From contig OZ251229.1 in assembly GCA_965240325.2 (NCBI GenBank), positions 2,294,001 to 2,358,000 of the forward strand: a stretch of 64,000 bases of DNA, in the 5' to 3' direction. Each line of letters begins with the position of its first letter. Within the stretch, counting starts at the first letter, position 1. The notes below the pieces were generated by a model that searched no databases, was not told the origin of the DNA, and worked only from the letters and a program-made list of their open reading frames with translations. Shown here piece by piece: positions 48,055 to 59,135 of this stretch. Source of the stretch: Rebecca billardiae RCC1528. Its lineage: Eukaryota; Haptophyta. Made by a program: the position numbers and the translations under genes.

Positions 48055-48885
48055 ATGCACGCCCCGCTGGCGCACGACGACGACGACCCGCGCGAGTGGC
48101 TGGGGCTGGAGCCTCTGTTCTCCGAGTACGGGGAGAGGCTTGTCGTTGCTGGCGCTGACTTCCGCCTCGACGTGCCCGGGGGGCAGATCGTGATCAAGCA
48201 GGACGTCGATGCGTTCGCGGCCCCGCAGGCGGATGCCGATGGCGCGGCTCCGACCGAGCAGCAGCGCACGACGGGAGCTCTTTTGTGGGACGCCTCGGTC
48301 GTGCTGGCGCGCGCGCTCACCCGGCACCCTCCGCCTCTGCCCAAGCGCCCCTTGCGCGTGCTTGAGCTCGGCGCGGGCCGCGGACTGGTGGGTCTCGCGC
48401 TCGCCGCGTATGGGCACCACGTGACGCTGACGGAGCACCCATCCGTGCTGCACCTCCTGCGCCAGAGCGTGGACGCCAACGCGCGCGTGCTTCAGGGGCA
48501 CGGCACGATCGCGGTCTGCGCATTGCCTTGGGGGGACGAGCCTGCAGCCGCGCGACTCGGCCCGCTTGATCTGGTCGTGTGCGCCGACTGCGTGTATGAC
48601 ACTGCCCTGGTGGAGCCACTCATCCGTACGCTTCGCAGTCTGGATGCGCCTCGGGCCGTCGTGGCTTTCGACCGCGCCATCGGGCGTCACGAAGCCTATG
48701 CCGCGTTTGAGCGCCAAGCTGCGCGGGTGTTTGACCGCTGCGCGCCGTGGACGGAGCTGCGGCAGATGCTCGCGGAGTCTGAATCCAAGGCCAGCGTGGA
48801 GGTCATCATGCTGGCGTCTGCCTCCGCGGCGGCGACTGCGAGTCGGACGGCGTCTGTGACGCCGCTGCCGCCGGTTGCCGATTGA
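48055..48885 (+). CDS. METTL21-type protein methyltransferase
   Basis: A 276-residue, single-exon class I SAM methyltransferase of the lysine-methyltransferase family 16 (METTL21, VCPKMT, EEF1AKMT3). Evidence: GALLWDASVVLARAL before the SAM motif (family W.A...L), motif I VLELGAGRGLVGLALAAYG, acidic strand-2 region VTLTEHPSVL, and the post-I block DLVVCADCVYDTALVEPLI, where the family has D-x-x-Y. The family methylates lysines in chaperones and translation factors; the target here cannot be read from sequence. The frame is open further upstream to 47749, but that part overlaps the COPA first exon on the other strand, so ATG 48055 is preferred. Confidence 0.82.
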   Translation: MHAPLAHDDDDPREWLGLEPLFSEYGERLVVAGADFRLDVPGGQIVIKQDVDAFAAPQADADGAAPTEQQRTTGALLWDASVVLARALTRHPPPLPKRPLRVLELGAGRGLVGLALAAYGHHVTLTEHPSVLHLLRQSVDANARVLQGHGTIAVCALPWGDEPAAARLGPLDLVVCADCVYDTALVEPLIRTLRSLDAPRAVVAFDRAIGRHEAYAAFERQAARVFDRCAPWTELRQMLAESESKASVEVIMLASASAAATASRTASVTPLPPVAD

Positions 48886-49141
48886 GGACTGCTGCCAGGG
48901 GGACCGCCGCCGTATGGTGAACCCTACTGCTGCCATTCCGGCCCGGGCGTGGCGGCGGCTAGTCGACGCGGGACGCCGCTGGTGCCAGGGACGAGGCACC
49001 GCCCTTGGACGAGGCATTGTCGGTCTGGGCACCAGTCCTCGGACGACACCGTTCCACTGGTCAGAGAGAGAGAGACGGTATAAGAGATGAGAGAGACGAG
49101 ATTGAGAGAGAAAGATTGATCTGATCGATCGATCGAGAGAC

Positions 49142-49219
<78 letters not shown>

Positions 49220-49275
49220 GAGAGAGAGAGAGAGTCGTGATGGATGGGTATTCTCATCATGATCTGAGTTGGACT
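48886..49275. other. Intergenic with (GA)n microsatellite
   Basis: GAGA-rich from 49063, with a near-perfect (GA)n tract at 49147-49216. No gene. Confidence 0.8.
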
Positions 49276-51469
49276 ATGACCGCGTTCCGCGGTCCTTTTC
49301 CGTATAGAACCAACGCAGTTCGGGGCCCGCGGCGCAGTGGTTGAGAATGAGACTGACGAGTCAGTCAGTCCGAGTCAGAAAGACAGTTCAGCCACTCTGA
49401 GAGGGAGAGTCAGACCCGAGACCGAGTCTCGGACTCGGCGCGAGTATGCGGGCGCGCACGGCCAAGGGTGGCATGGGACACCAGCGGACGGGCCGCGCGG
49501 GGAAACGGGGCGGCGCGCTCGCAGGGCGAGAGGCGCGGACGGGCCGCGCGGGGAAGCGGGGCGGCGGCGCGCGCAGGGCGAGAGGGCGAGAGGCGCCGCG
49601 CGGCGCCGGGCCGGCGCGTGCGCGCGTGCGGGCGCACCTGCTTCAGCTTGCAAGGTGCTCGCGCTGCGCCATGCGCTCGACGAAGGGCCGCTGGTCGCGA
49701 GCCGGCGCGTGCGCGCGAGCGGGCGCACCTGCTTGAGGTACTCGCCCTGCGCCATGCGCTCGACGACGGGCCGCTGGTCGCTCAGCCGGCACGCCTCGTG
49801 CCGGCAGAGCGAGAGCGCGCGCCACTGCAGACTGCTGGCCCGCCGGCCTGCCGGCTGCGCAGCCGCGCACCGAGACCGACCGAGCGGAGCTCGGGGCGGT
49901 GGAACGAGGCGAGCGGCGCGTCGCGCCTGCCGCCGCGCGTGCGCGCCTGCTCCACCGCGCCGCCGTGCTCGCCCGCCGCCTCCTCCGCCGCGTCGGCCTC
50001 GAAGACGGCGGCTGCCAGCGGCAGGCTGAGCTGCGCGCGGCTCACTCACACTGTCTGTGAGTCCTCACGCTGCTGCCGGACCTCCGCGCCGCCGTCGACC
50101 GAGTTGAGGAGGAGCTCGCGCTCGGCGTCGAGGCGCGAGCTCGCGTGCTCGAGCTCGCCCTTCAGCCGCGCGAGCTCCGGGCGCATCCGGCTCATCAGCT
50201 CTGCCGCGCCGCTCGCTCGGCGGCGGCGGGCGGCGCGCTCTGCTCCGGTCGGCGAGCGACGAGCTCGCGTGCTCCGGACTCGGCTCGCCCTTGCGCGCTG
50301 CTCCTCGAGTGACGAACGCGCCCGCGGGCAGGTTGTTGCCCGTCGCCCCCGCCGCGATCTCGCCGCCCCCGCCGCGATCTCGTCGCCCGCCGCCTCCTCC
50401 GCCGCGTCGGCCTCGAAGACGGCGGCTGCCAGCGGCAGGCTGAGCTGCGCGCGGCTCACTCACACTGTCTGTGAGTCCTCACGCTGCTGCCGGACCTCCG
50501 CGCCGCCGTCGACTGAGTTGAGGAGGAGCTCGGGCTCGGCGTCGAGGCGCGAGCTCGCGTGCTCGAGCTCGCCCTTCAGCCGCGCGAGCTCCGGGCGCAT
50601 CCGGCTCATCAGCTCTGCCGCGCCGCTCGCTCGGCGGCGGCGGGCGGCGCGCTCTGCTCCGGTCGGCGAGCGACGAGCTCGCGTGCTCCGGACTCGGCTC
50701 GCCCTTGCGCGCTGCTCCTCGAGTGACGAACGCGCCCGCGGGCAGGTTGTTGCCCGTCGCCCCCGCCGCGATCTCGCCGCCCCCGCCGCGATCTCGTCGC
50801 CCGCCGCCTCCCGCGCCGCTCGCTCGGCGGCGGCGGGCGGCGCGCTCTGCTCCGGTCGGTCGGCGAGCGACGAGCTCGCGTGCTCCGGACTCGGCTCGCC
50901 CTTGCGCGCTGCTCCTCGAGTGACGAACGCGCCCGCGGGCAGGTTGTTGCCCGTCGCCCCCGCCGCGATCTCGCCGCCCCCGCCGCGATCTCGTCGCGCA
51001 TGTGTCCGTGGCGCGCGCCTGCGAGGTGACAGGCGGGCCGCGAGCTCAGCCTCCGGGGGAGAGGGAGCGAGACGCGCGGCCTGCGAGGCGACAGGCGCGC
51101 TCGGGGAGAGCATTTTACTATTCACATTTAAAAGTGATCAAGTTTCCCGAGCCCTTGCCTTGCCGTTTTTATCGGTTGGCGGTTGGCGGCAATCTCATAC
51201 TTAAAATCGCGCTCGTAACGAACCGTTACACTAATGTCACGTCCAGCTGACGTCCAGATCGCACTTTACTTAAGGGAATCAGCTGGACGCGCTTATTTTC
51301 GGCCTAATAGACCTCTCTATGCGATCTCAAAAACTCGAAACTCGGTCTCCGCCAGCCCTAAAAATCGCCCCCCGTCCCTTTTTTCTTGATCAAAGATCTT
51401 TTTGAAACGTGGTTCGGGCCCGCTGGTGCGGGCTCCACGCTGCGCGCTCCGCCCTGCACCGCGGGCCAT
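49276..51469 (-). mobile_element. Element 5: complete terminal-hairpin mobile element, 2.19 kb, inverted, with tandemly duplicated cargo
   Basis: Right end at 49276 (ATGACCGCGTTCCGCGGTCC), left end at 51469. Left-end subfamily as in element 3, with GTAACG-AAC-CGTTAC at 51215-51229. Minus-strand cargo shows gene-like stretches: RPELARLKGELEHASSRLDA (coiled coil) and LAAAVFEADAAEEAAGE, plus RLSDQRPVVERMAQGEYLKQ running into GTGCGCCC, which looks like a host exon followed by its intron donor. A 414-bp unit is tandemly repeated (about 49987-50400 and 50401-50814) with a third partial copy to 51000. No transposase seen. Confidence 0.8.
49987..51000 (-). repeat. 414-bp tandem repeat within element 5
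   Basis: The GCCGCGTCGGCCTCGAAGAC word recurs 414 nt apart (49987, 50401); the two units are nearly identical and a third, shorter unit follows from about 50806 with a 4-nt GGTC insertion. Confidence 0.85.
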
Positions 51470-52781
51470 AAGCTACACGTCACCGGCGGTAGCGCTATGA
51501 CGACACGCCCGACCGGCGGATCGAGGCACGTGATCGATCGATCTCGCGTCACTAATACAGCGGCGCCGATTATACGTCGTATACCGTACTTTGACCGAGC
51601 GAATGAGCGATGGGCCTCGGCCCCGGACTCCGTCTCCGGCCGAGCCGCCCATCAAGCCGGGAGAAGGAGTACCGGGGCTGCTGCCACCATCTGCATGATT
51701 CGTCATATGCCATGTCACGTCCGTCTTAATGCCGCCCTCCGAGGCTGTGTCCGCTTAGCCCCGCCTGGTAGTCGCTTCCGGTGGACCTATCGGCGCAGTA
51801 TCGCGCCGCCCACAGTGCGGGCCTCAGTCAGTGCCACACGCACGGTAGGTAGTCAACGGGGAGCACCCGGACCGGTTTCTTCATTCGAGTCGTCCAGTTC
51901 AGTCTTTGAACAGCTAACAGCGGCATGATATCAGCAGCACCATAGGCCGCGCACACAGGGTCATTGCACTCGTCATTGCCGCCGTGCGAACTACAGCGCT
52001 GCTATCGCAAAGGCGGACTCGGCGAAGCTAAGCGTGTGCTGCCACGCGCGTGAGGCCCGGCCGCGGCTCCCACTTCCCAGGTCCGCCGCTGTCCGAGCGC
52101 AGCGCAGCCGCGCCTCGCCCCCGGGACTTTGGGCTCATGAAGTGTCAGTAAAAAAGCTATACATTCATCATCATGAGGCTTAGCCAGTCCGACGAACTCG
52201 AAGCACGACAGTACTCAGTAGCGGTGATGACGCGATCGTCAGCTGATTCATTACACGGCGGGCGGCGGTCTGACCGACCCACCGCGAATAACGAAACTCG
52301 CATCCATCGTCGACGTCGTCACGCGACGACTATATACATAATATCTATCGTCAGCATCAGCACGCGGTGATGCGCGGCAGCCTACGCCACTCTGACTCGT
52401 CGACGACGCGATGGCAACAGCTAGTGACCGGAACAGCAGTCAACAGACGACGAGACGACGTTAGTACGATAATATGCATGCATGCCGCACTTATTTGAGC
52501 AGAGACTGAGAGAGACGAGAGAGAGAGAGATCGATTGACGAACATTCGTCAGACAGGCAGTGTCCGCAGTGTGAGCTTGCTACCAATTGATGCTGCTGAT
52601 GATGACGATGTCATCAGATTAACTTTATAACCATTCAGGCGGGCATTGCCGGGTTGCACCCGGCAATGCTGCATTCACCCCGGTCCTACCGGAATGCAGG
52701 GCTCGCCCCGCTGGCCTACAGCTCTGTGACCGTCAGCGCCGCGCGCCACATACCAGGCCACCACGACTTCATCAATACTGC
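51470..52781. other. Intergenic with double hairpin
   Basis: No gene recognised. At 52643-52669 a perfect 12-bp stem with TGC loop (GCATTGCCGGGT / ACCCGGCAATGC) is followed directly by a second imperfect hairpin (52669-52699). Short GA tract near 52500. Confidence 0.5.
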
Positions 52782-53135
52782 TGCACGCATGATGGTACCA
52801 GTAGTGACAGAGTACTGGCGGTACCGTGCTGCTCGCATGGTATGGTACTGCTGCGCGCATGGTATGGTACTGCTGCGTGCATGATGGTATGGTACTGCTG
52901 CGCGCATGGTATGGTACTGCTGTGCGCATGGTAGTATGGTACTCTGCTGCACGCATCGGATCAGGAGTATGTACTGCTGCTGCGCGCATGGTATGGTACT
53001 GCCGCGTGCATGGTATGGTACTGCTGCACGCATGATGGTATGGTACTGGCGGTACTGCTGCGCGCATGGTATGGCACTGCTGTGCGCATGGTATGGTACT
53101 GCTGCGTGCATGGTATGCCGTACTGCTGCACGCAA
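52782..53135. repeat. About 21-bp minisatellite
   Basis: Variable copies of GCGCATGGTATGGTACTGCT, with some units shortened or containing GATGGTATGG. ORFs running through it are repeat artefacts. Confidence 0.9.
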
Positions 53136-53710
53136 GACTACAAGCGCGCAGGTGGTGGGAGCCGCAAGCAGAAGCAAGCGCGCAGGTGGTGGGAGTGCTC
53201 GCAGGTGGTGGGAGAAGCAAGAAGCAGCAGCTCGAAGCAGCAGGCACTCCGATGCGGCACCTCCCGAAGCTGCTGCATCCTTCTGACCGCCCGTGGTTTG
53301 CGGACCGGAAGCGTCCGCGACTGCGAGCCGCACGCGCACGCGGTGCGCGCAGCGGTCATGGCGCTGGGTCCGGCGAGCAGCCGGGGTGAGGTTCAGGTAC
53401 GAGGGGCACACACTATTCCGCATGCGCCTTGGCACCGACCACGCGCCGCATCCACTGGGAGATCTGCGGCCGCAAGAAGCGCGCGCCTTGGCGAGGGCGA
53501 AGCATCGTAGACCCGCCTGCGCGCAGTGCTTCCGCACCGCCGGCCGGGGCGGTCCGGCACTGCTTGCTTGGTGTTGGTCCGGCTTCCTCAGCATCATGAC
53601 ATCATCACAGTCCTCACTCCTTCACCGATCACTGTGCACCGATCTCTTGAAGGGAGCGAGCAACGGCGGAGGACGAAGCTGAAGCAGTGTGCTCTTGCCG
53701 AACCGCGTGG
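53136..53710. other. Intergenic, no gene seen
   Basis: Begins with three GCGCAGGTGGTGGGAG-like units, then GC-rich sequence with no supported ORF. Confidence 0.5.
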
Positions 53711-53874
53711 TCGGCACACACTGGCACACACTGGCACACACTGGCACACACTGGCACACACTGGCACACACTGGCACACACTGGCACACACTGGCACACA
53801 CTGGCACACACTGGCACACACTGGCACACACTGGCACACACTGGCACACACTGGCACACACTGGCACACACTGG

Positions 53875-53908
<34 letters not shown>

Positions 53909-53911
53909 CAC

Positions 53912-53957
<46 letters not shown>

Positions 53958-54636
53958 GCACACACTGGCACACACTGGCACACACTGGCACACACTGGCA
54001 CACACTGGCACACACTGGCACACACTGGCACACACTGGCACACACTGGCACACACTGGCACACACTGGCACACACTGGCACACACTGGCACACACTGGCA
54101 CACACTGGCACACACTGGCACACACTGGCACACACTGGCACACACTGGCACACACTGGCACACACTGGCACACACTGGCACACACTGGCACACACTGGCA
54201 CACACTGGCACACTGGCGAAAGCGAGCCTCCCCAAGGGTGGTTGCTCAGGGTCGCCGACTCCAGCGGAGTCCGGCGCCGGAACTTCACCTCCGATTTTTT
54301 GCGGCGGCGCGGCGTGCGGGGCCGCCGCCGCTGTGGCGGGCCGCTCGGGGCGTGCACGGCGTGGGCTCGTGCGGCCGCTGCCGCGCACGCCGAGCGATCC
54401 GGCGCGGGCTCGCGGCTTGTCGATGGCCTCGCGCGCCGCAGCGCGGCGCGCGCCTTGCCTAGCTTCGCCTGTCTCGCGCCTTGGCCGCCGTGCACGCGTG
54501 CGCCGCCAAACCGCAAGCTCGGCATAGCTCTCAGCCGAGCGTGCACGTGCCTTGCGCGACGCGACGCGGGCATTGCCGGCGGGTGATGTAGCCGTAGTGC
54601 GAGCGCGCGTCGTGAAGCCTCGACGCGGATCGTGAG
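53711..54636. repeat. Left arm of large inverted repeat, containing a 10-bp minisatellite
   Basis: From outside: about 17 units of GCACACACTG (53714-53880), a CA tract (53875-53955), about 26 more units (to 54216), then 421 bp of unique sequence that reappears inverted at 54921-55340. In the compared stretches the unique parts differ by only a few transitions. Confidence 0.9.
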
Positions 54637-54920
54637 TGTCTTCAACGTCTCGGTCAGCTGTCGACAACAGCTGACGGCACCAACCACCAATGGACACCAC
54701 GGTCCGCTCCGTTGAACGACTCTCAGGGCTATCGCGACGCTGCAACTCGTGAAGACTAGTCGAGCGTTGTTGTCAAGAAACACACGCCACTATGTCATGC
54801 GTGCGGGCCTTGCGTGACGATGCGACATGACGATCGCCCCGGCAAGAGAGTCAGTCGTCAAGCTTTGAGCACTGCTCAACGCACAGATGGTCCACGCGCG
54901 TACGCGGCATCGTCTCATTG
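54637..54920. other. Spacer of the large inverted repeat
   Basis: 284 bp not present in either arm; no gene. Contains a small hairpin CAGCTGTCGACAACAGCTG at about 54656. Confidence 0.7.
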
Positions 54921-55739
54921 CTCTCGATCCGCGCCGAGGCTTCACGACGCGCGCTCGCACTACGGCTACATCGCCCGCTGGCAATGCCCGCGTCGCGTCG
55001 CGCAAGGCACGTGCACGCTCGGCTGAGAGCTATGCCGAGCTTGCGGTTTGGCGGCGCACGCGTGCACGGCGGCCAAGGCGCGAGACAGGCGAAGCTAGGC
55101 AAGGCGCGCGCCGCGCTGCGGCGCGCGAGGCCATCGACAAGCCGCGAGCCCGCGCCGGATCGCTCGGCGTGCGCGGCAGCGGCCGCACGAGCCCACGCCG
55201 TGCACGCCCCGAGCGGCCCGCCACAGCGGCGGCGGCCCCGCACGCCGCGCCGCCGCAAAAAATCGGAGGTGAAGTTCCGGCGCCGGACTCCGCTGGAGTC
55301 GGCGACCCTGAGCAACCACCCTTGGGGAGGCTCGCTTTCGCCAGTGTGCCAGTGTGTGCCAGTGTGTGCCAGTGTGTGCCAGTGTGTGCCAGTGTGTGCC
55401 AGTGTGTGCCAGTGTGTGCCAGTGTGTGCCAGTGTGTGCCAGTGTGTGCCAGTGTGTGCCAGTGTGTGCCAGTGTGTGCCAGTGTGTGCCAGTGTGTGCC
55501 AGTGTGTGCCAGTGTGTGCCAGTGTGTGCCAGTGTGTGCCAGTGTGTGCCAGTGTGTGCCAGTGTGTGCCAGTGTGTGCCAGTGTGTGCCAGTGTGTGCC
55601 AGTGTGTGCCAGTGTGTGCCAGTGTGTGCCAGTGTGTGCCAGTGTGTGCCAGTGTGTGCCAGTGTGTGCCAGTGTGTGCCAGTGTGTGCCAGTGTGTGCC
55701 AGTGTGTGCCAGTGTGTGCCAGTGTGTGCCAGTGTGTGC

Positions 55740-55785
<46 letters not shown>

Positions 55786-55793
55786 GTGTGTGT

Positions 55794-55846
<53 letters not shown>
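54921..55846. repeat. Right arm of large inverted repeat
   Basis: Inverted copy of the left arm: 420 bp of unique sequence (54921-55340), about 40 units of TGCCAGTGTG (to 55744), then a TG tract (55745-55846). It lacks the outer minisatellite block of the left arm. Confidence 0.9.
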
Positions 55847-55849
<3 letters not shown>

Positions 55850-56048
55850 GGGGAGTCGACTGCTGACAGATTGCACGAAAAACCGTTGGCCCCAATTGGG
55901 ATCTGACTAAACTGTATTCCTCGGGATACCTATTGGAAGGCCATCAACTTTGTAAGAATCACCGGACTTCGCGTGTCCTACCGGAAAACTCGCTCCGCTC
56001 GCATGCTTGTTCTGACAGAACAACCAATGCGAGCGGGGCTCGCGATTA

Positions 56049-57014
56049 TCATGCTGCGGCCTGATCTGTGATCACTGATGTGGTGCCAGGGACTGCGGCG
56101 GCGGCGGCTGGAGGGTCAGGGAATGCCGCCTTGACAGCGTTGAGCTCGCGCGCTTCGAGACGGCCGCGCCAGAAAGCCGCCGGCTCAGTGAGTGCGTACG
56201 CGGCGAACTCGTCCGCATGCCTCGAGCTGTGGTAGCCCAGGTCCGACATCCAGCGGCCCATGCGCGCTCCCCACTGCTGCCACGTGGCGTTGGCAGCGTC
56301 CCTGTACGCCGGCTCGAGGGCGTAGCGCGCGTGGCAAAGCTCGTGTGCGAGGGTCGTGTGTGCACCAGTGACGTGCGAGATGACCACCGCTGGCGCCCCG
56401 TGCTCGCGCCATGCGCGCAGGAAGGAGCGCTCAGGCTCGGACATCGCGCGGGCCGGGTCGTCCTCGCCAACGGCAGCCGCTCGCGCCTCAAACGCCTCGA
56501 GCACGGCAGCGTACAGGTTGTGGCCGAGGTACGCGTTGGAGGGGAGCGTGCCCTGTGTTGCCCAGTCGACGAGGCCAGGCGACTCGTCGGCACAGTGCAC
56601 CGGGTGCTCGAGCAGCGTGCTCATCCGGCCGAGGCTGTCATTCATCGTGCGCGCGTCTGCCCACTCCACCACTGCGAGCGCGTCCGAGCGCAGGCTCCAT
56701 CGTGCGGACACAGCGCGGTCCGGCTCGCCGCGACCCGATGTGTCTACCTGGTGGCGCGGGCCGGCGTACTCCTCGCCGAGCGAGACCGCCACGGTGTCGC
56801 CATTCCTCACGTGGCCCTCCAGGGTACCCTCACGTGGCAGCTCGACACCGGCGCGCCACACGAAAAGCCGAGCGCGTGTGACATCCTTCTTCTTGAGGCG
56901 CAGCTTGTTGGCAGCAGCTGTGAGCACTGCCTCGGCATCCGGGCGCACGAGGATGGCGGCCAGCGGGTCGCCCTGACGCGGCCCTACGTTCAGTGTCAAC
57001 GTCAGCCTAATCAT
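56049..57014 (-). CDS. HExxH zinc-peptidase-like protein with ubiquitin-like N-terminus
   Basis: Single exon, 321 residues. The N-terminal 80 residues look ubiquitin-like: MIRLTLTLNV strand, RLFVWRAGVELP and HVRNGDTVAVSLGEE. The second half holds TTLAHELCHARYAL, an HExxH zinc-binding helix with catalytic Glu, followed 40-50 residues later by GYHSSRHADEFAAYALTE, where the Glu of DEFAAY can serve as third ligand. The pattern HEL.HA..., Y...W and LGYH....DE..AY is, to my knowledge, seen in small uncharacterised proteins of fungi and protists; I cannot name the family. The ATG at 57014 was chosen over a GTG three codons upstream. Proteolytic activity is inferred from the motif only. Confidence 0.7.
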   Translation of the reverse strand: MIRLTLTLNVGPRQGDPLAAILVRPDAEAVLTAAANKLRLKKKDVTRARLFVWRAGVELPREGTLEGHVRNGDTVAVSLGEEYAGPRHQVDTSGRGEPDRAVSARWSLRSDALAVVEWADARTMNDSLGRMSTLLEHPVHCADESPGLVDWATQGTLPSNAYLGHNLYAAVLEAFEARAAAVGEDDPARAMSEPERSFLRAWREHGAPAVVISHVTGAHTTLAHELCHARYALEPAYRDAANATWQQWGARMGRWMSDLGYHSSRHADEFAAYALTEPAAFWRGRLEARELNAVKAAFPDPPAAAAAVPGTTSVITDQAAA

Positions 57015-58349
57015 GGCGGGCACCCAGCCGCCATCGTGCTGCGACGTCCAATACTGATGTACAGTTTTCTGGGCTACAGTTTACTATGATTTAACGTGCA
57101 CACTTGGTTACTGGGCGTGATTAACGCCATCCAACACTGCACACTCAGAAGGGTAGGGCTGGAGGCTTCGGCCGCTCGCCAGCCTGATCACCCGGCGGCG
57201 GAGCCCGTTATAAAGGGGAATTTTAAGAAGCGGAAGAAGAAGCCTCGGCGTGGGAAGCGCGGGCAACGGCGCGACGCCGAGGGCCATCGAGCCGTCGCTC
57301 CTCGACGCGCCGCGCCGTCAAGGAACGCCAGGCGCGCAAGGCGGCGCGCCTGGCACCGACCGCTGCACCCACGCCAGTCCCTGCTGCCCCGCTCCACGAG
57401 GACCGAGACTCGCCCCCGGGCGACGACTTGGACGACGAGGAGCTGCCGCAGCAGCGGACGAAGCGCACCCTGGACGACGCCGCAGCGCCAGCCGCCGCCA
57501 GCCAGCCAGCTGGCTCGAGCGGCAGGCGCGTACGCGACCGCTCGGGGAGCACGGGGCAGGCTCGACCAGCTGCTACCAGCGGCTGAGACTGCCAGCTGAC
57601 ATCCGGACCTGCACCATCGCCCTCGCTCGGGGCACAGCAGGGCCATGCGAGCCGCGCAGCGCAGGTGGATCGCGCTCCGGCAGCTCAAGGCCGCGCTCAA
57701 GCAATCCGATCGCGGTGCAGGCTATGCTCTGCCACCAACGCCGACTTCGTGTCGACGATCGGGCACTGCCGCCGACGAATCAGGAGACCCGCGTCGTCCT
57801 ACCTGTGTCGTTAAATCATAGAATGAGTATACCGGCTTGAGCCCAGTGTCAATTACTGCACGTGTAGAACTTATATTGATTAATGAGTATCAATGCATGG
57901 CGGTTCAAGCAGGTTACTCATGTACATTCAGTGTCTGGCGGATGTGTCATGTGACAATCATAAAGACTGGCAGCGGCGGATGGACCTCAGGATGGAGGCC
58001 GTTTTGAACGCGCTCGCGCGCGGCGAGGTGAAGCGTGCAGGGGCGTTCGGCGCTGTGGGCCCCTCGAGGGCGTCAAGGTGGACCGCGCCCAAGCGGCTGT
58101 CGCCCCCTGGAGCGGCCTCTCCGCGCCGTGCGAGGCCGCGGCGCGCGGGCGGTACACGACCTCCTGTCTGACGCCCGAAGGTACGAGTGCCTCCGAGTGG
58201 TCGGCTCCCACTGCGCCTGCCAGCGGGCGAAGTCAGCGGCAGAGCGGCCGGGAGCGTCGCCATTTCCGCAAACGCAGCAAAATGTTTATTTTCGTGTAGT
58301 TTTGCGGCCAACGACCACTCGTACCTCGGGCCGTCAGAAAAAGCTATGG
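57015..58349. other. Repeat-derived intergenic region
   Basis: 57148-57230 and 57617-57830 are relatives of the repeats at 19970-20050 (inverted) and 22033-22262 (direct). Between them lies GC-rich sequence with overlapping ORFs on both strands, none with family features; the plus frame has KKRKKKPRRGKRGQRRD. 57950-58300 is unremarkable. Confidence 0.5.
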
Positions 58350-58600
58350 GAGCAAGGAGTCTTTAAAAATCCACTGGGGAGGAAGGCAAGTGGACCCATG
58401 TTCTATACGCCGCGGTTCCAGAGTCCGGTGTTTTGGAAGCCTGGTCACAGTGGCTTTTGTCCGGAGATATCGTTCAGAATAGGCGTTTCGGCTAGAAAAT
58501 CACCGCTGAAGCCTGCGAAATCACCGGACTTCAGAACCGCGGCGTACAGAACATGGGACCGAGCTCGCACTGGGGGCTTCCTCCCCAGTAGGTTATTTGT
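58350..58600. repeat. Foldback (inverted-repeat) element
   Basis: Arms 58392-58430 and 58522-58560 are inverted copies (33 of 39 bases), with shared TTCTGTACGCCGCGGTTC-like core; homology weakens outward through CACTGGGGAGGAAG and its complement (58372 and 58578). Could be a MITE-like insertion. Confidence 0.55.
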
Positions 58601-59135
58601 AAGACCCCTTCATGGGAGCGTCGCCACCAGTCTTTATGTACACGGCTGCCAGTCTGAAAACCCGGAGCCCGTTGTAAAGGCGGGGAATTTAGATTGAAGA
58701 CGTACTGGTACGGCGTTTTCTCACGGCGGAGATACGGGTGGTTTACTCGTCACCACGCGAGTGATGATTGAGCAGAGTGTCTTGGGTAATATCAACTAGT
58801 ATAGTCGCCGTAAGTTCATCGGTATTTCCTTTCGAAACCAATCTTGGGTACTACCACCCAGCACCCATGCCATCCTGTTTGTCCACTTTCAGGCCATCGC
58901 TAGAATGAAATCTCGTCGATCTCAGAAGGGGTAAGGCCTTATTAGCTGATGGTGATATCTGGTTTTAAGCCAGTACATGATTACTTGCGAACAACCCCCA
59001 TTGGTGCCCAATCAGCGCCGCTACTCATGGGCGGTATGCCCGTAATAACCCCTGGCGAGCCGCTCACCTGATCTGCGAAGAAGGATCAAATTATTATAAC
59101 CAACCTCGTCGACGTGTTCGCTAGACACGACGAAC
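58601..59135. other. Intergenic, 5' side of homeobox gene
   Basis: AT-richer than the genes, no ORF of note. GAGCCCGTTGTAAAGGCGGG at 58667 resembles GAGCCCGTTATAAAGGGG in the 57148 repeat. Confidence 0.45.

Noticed and set aside
53594-55906. Cys/Val- or His/Thr-rich ORFs of 300-380 residues
   Set aside because: They are translations of the 10-bp minisatellite and CA/TG tracts; all frames stay open because the unit lacks stops.
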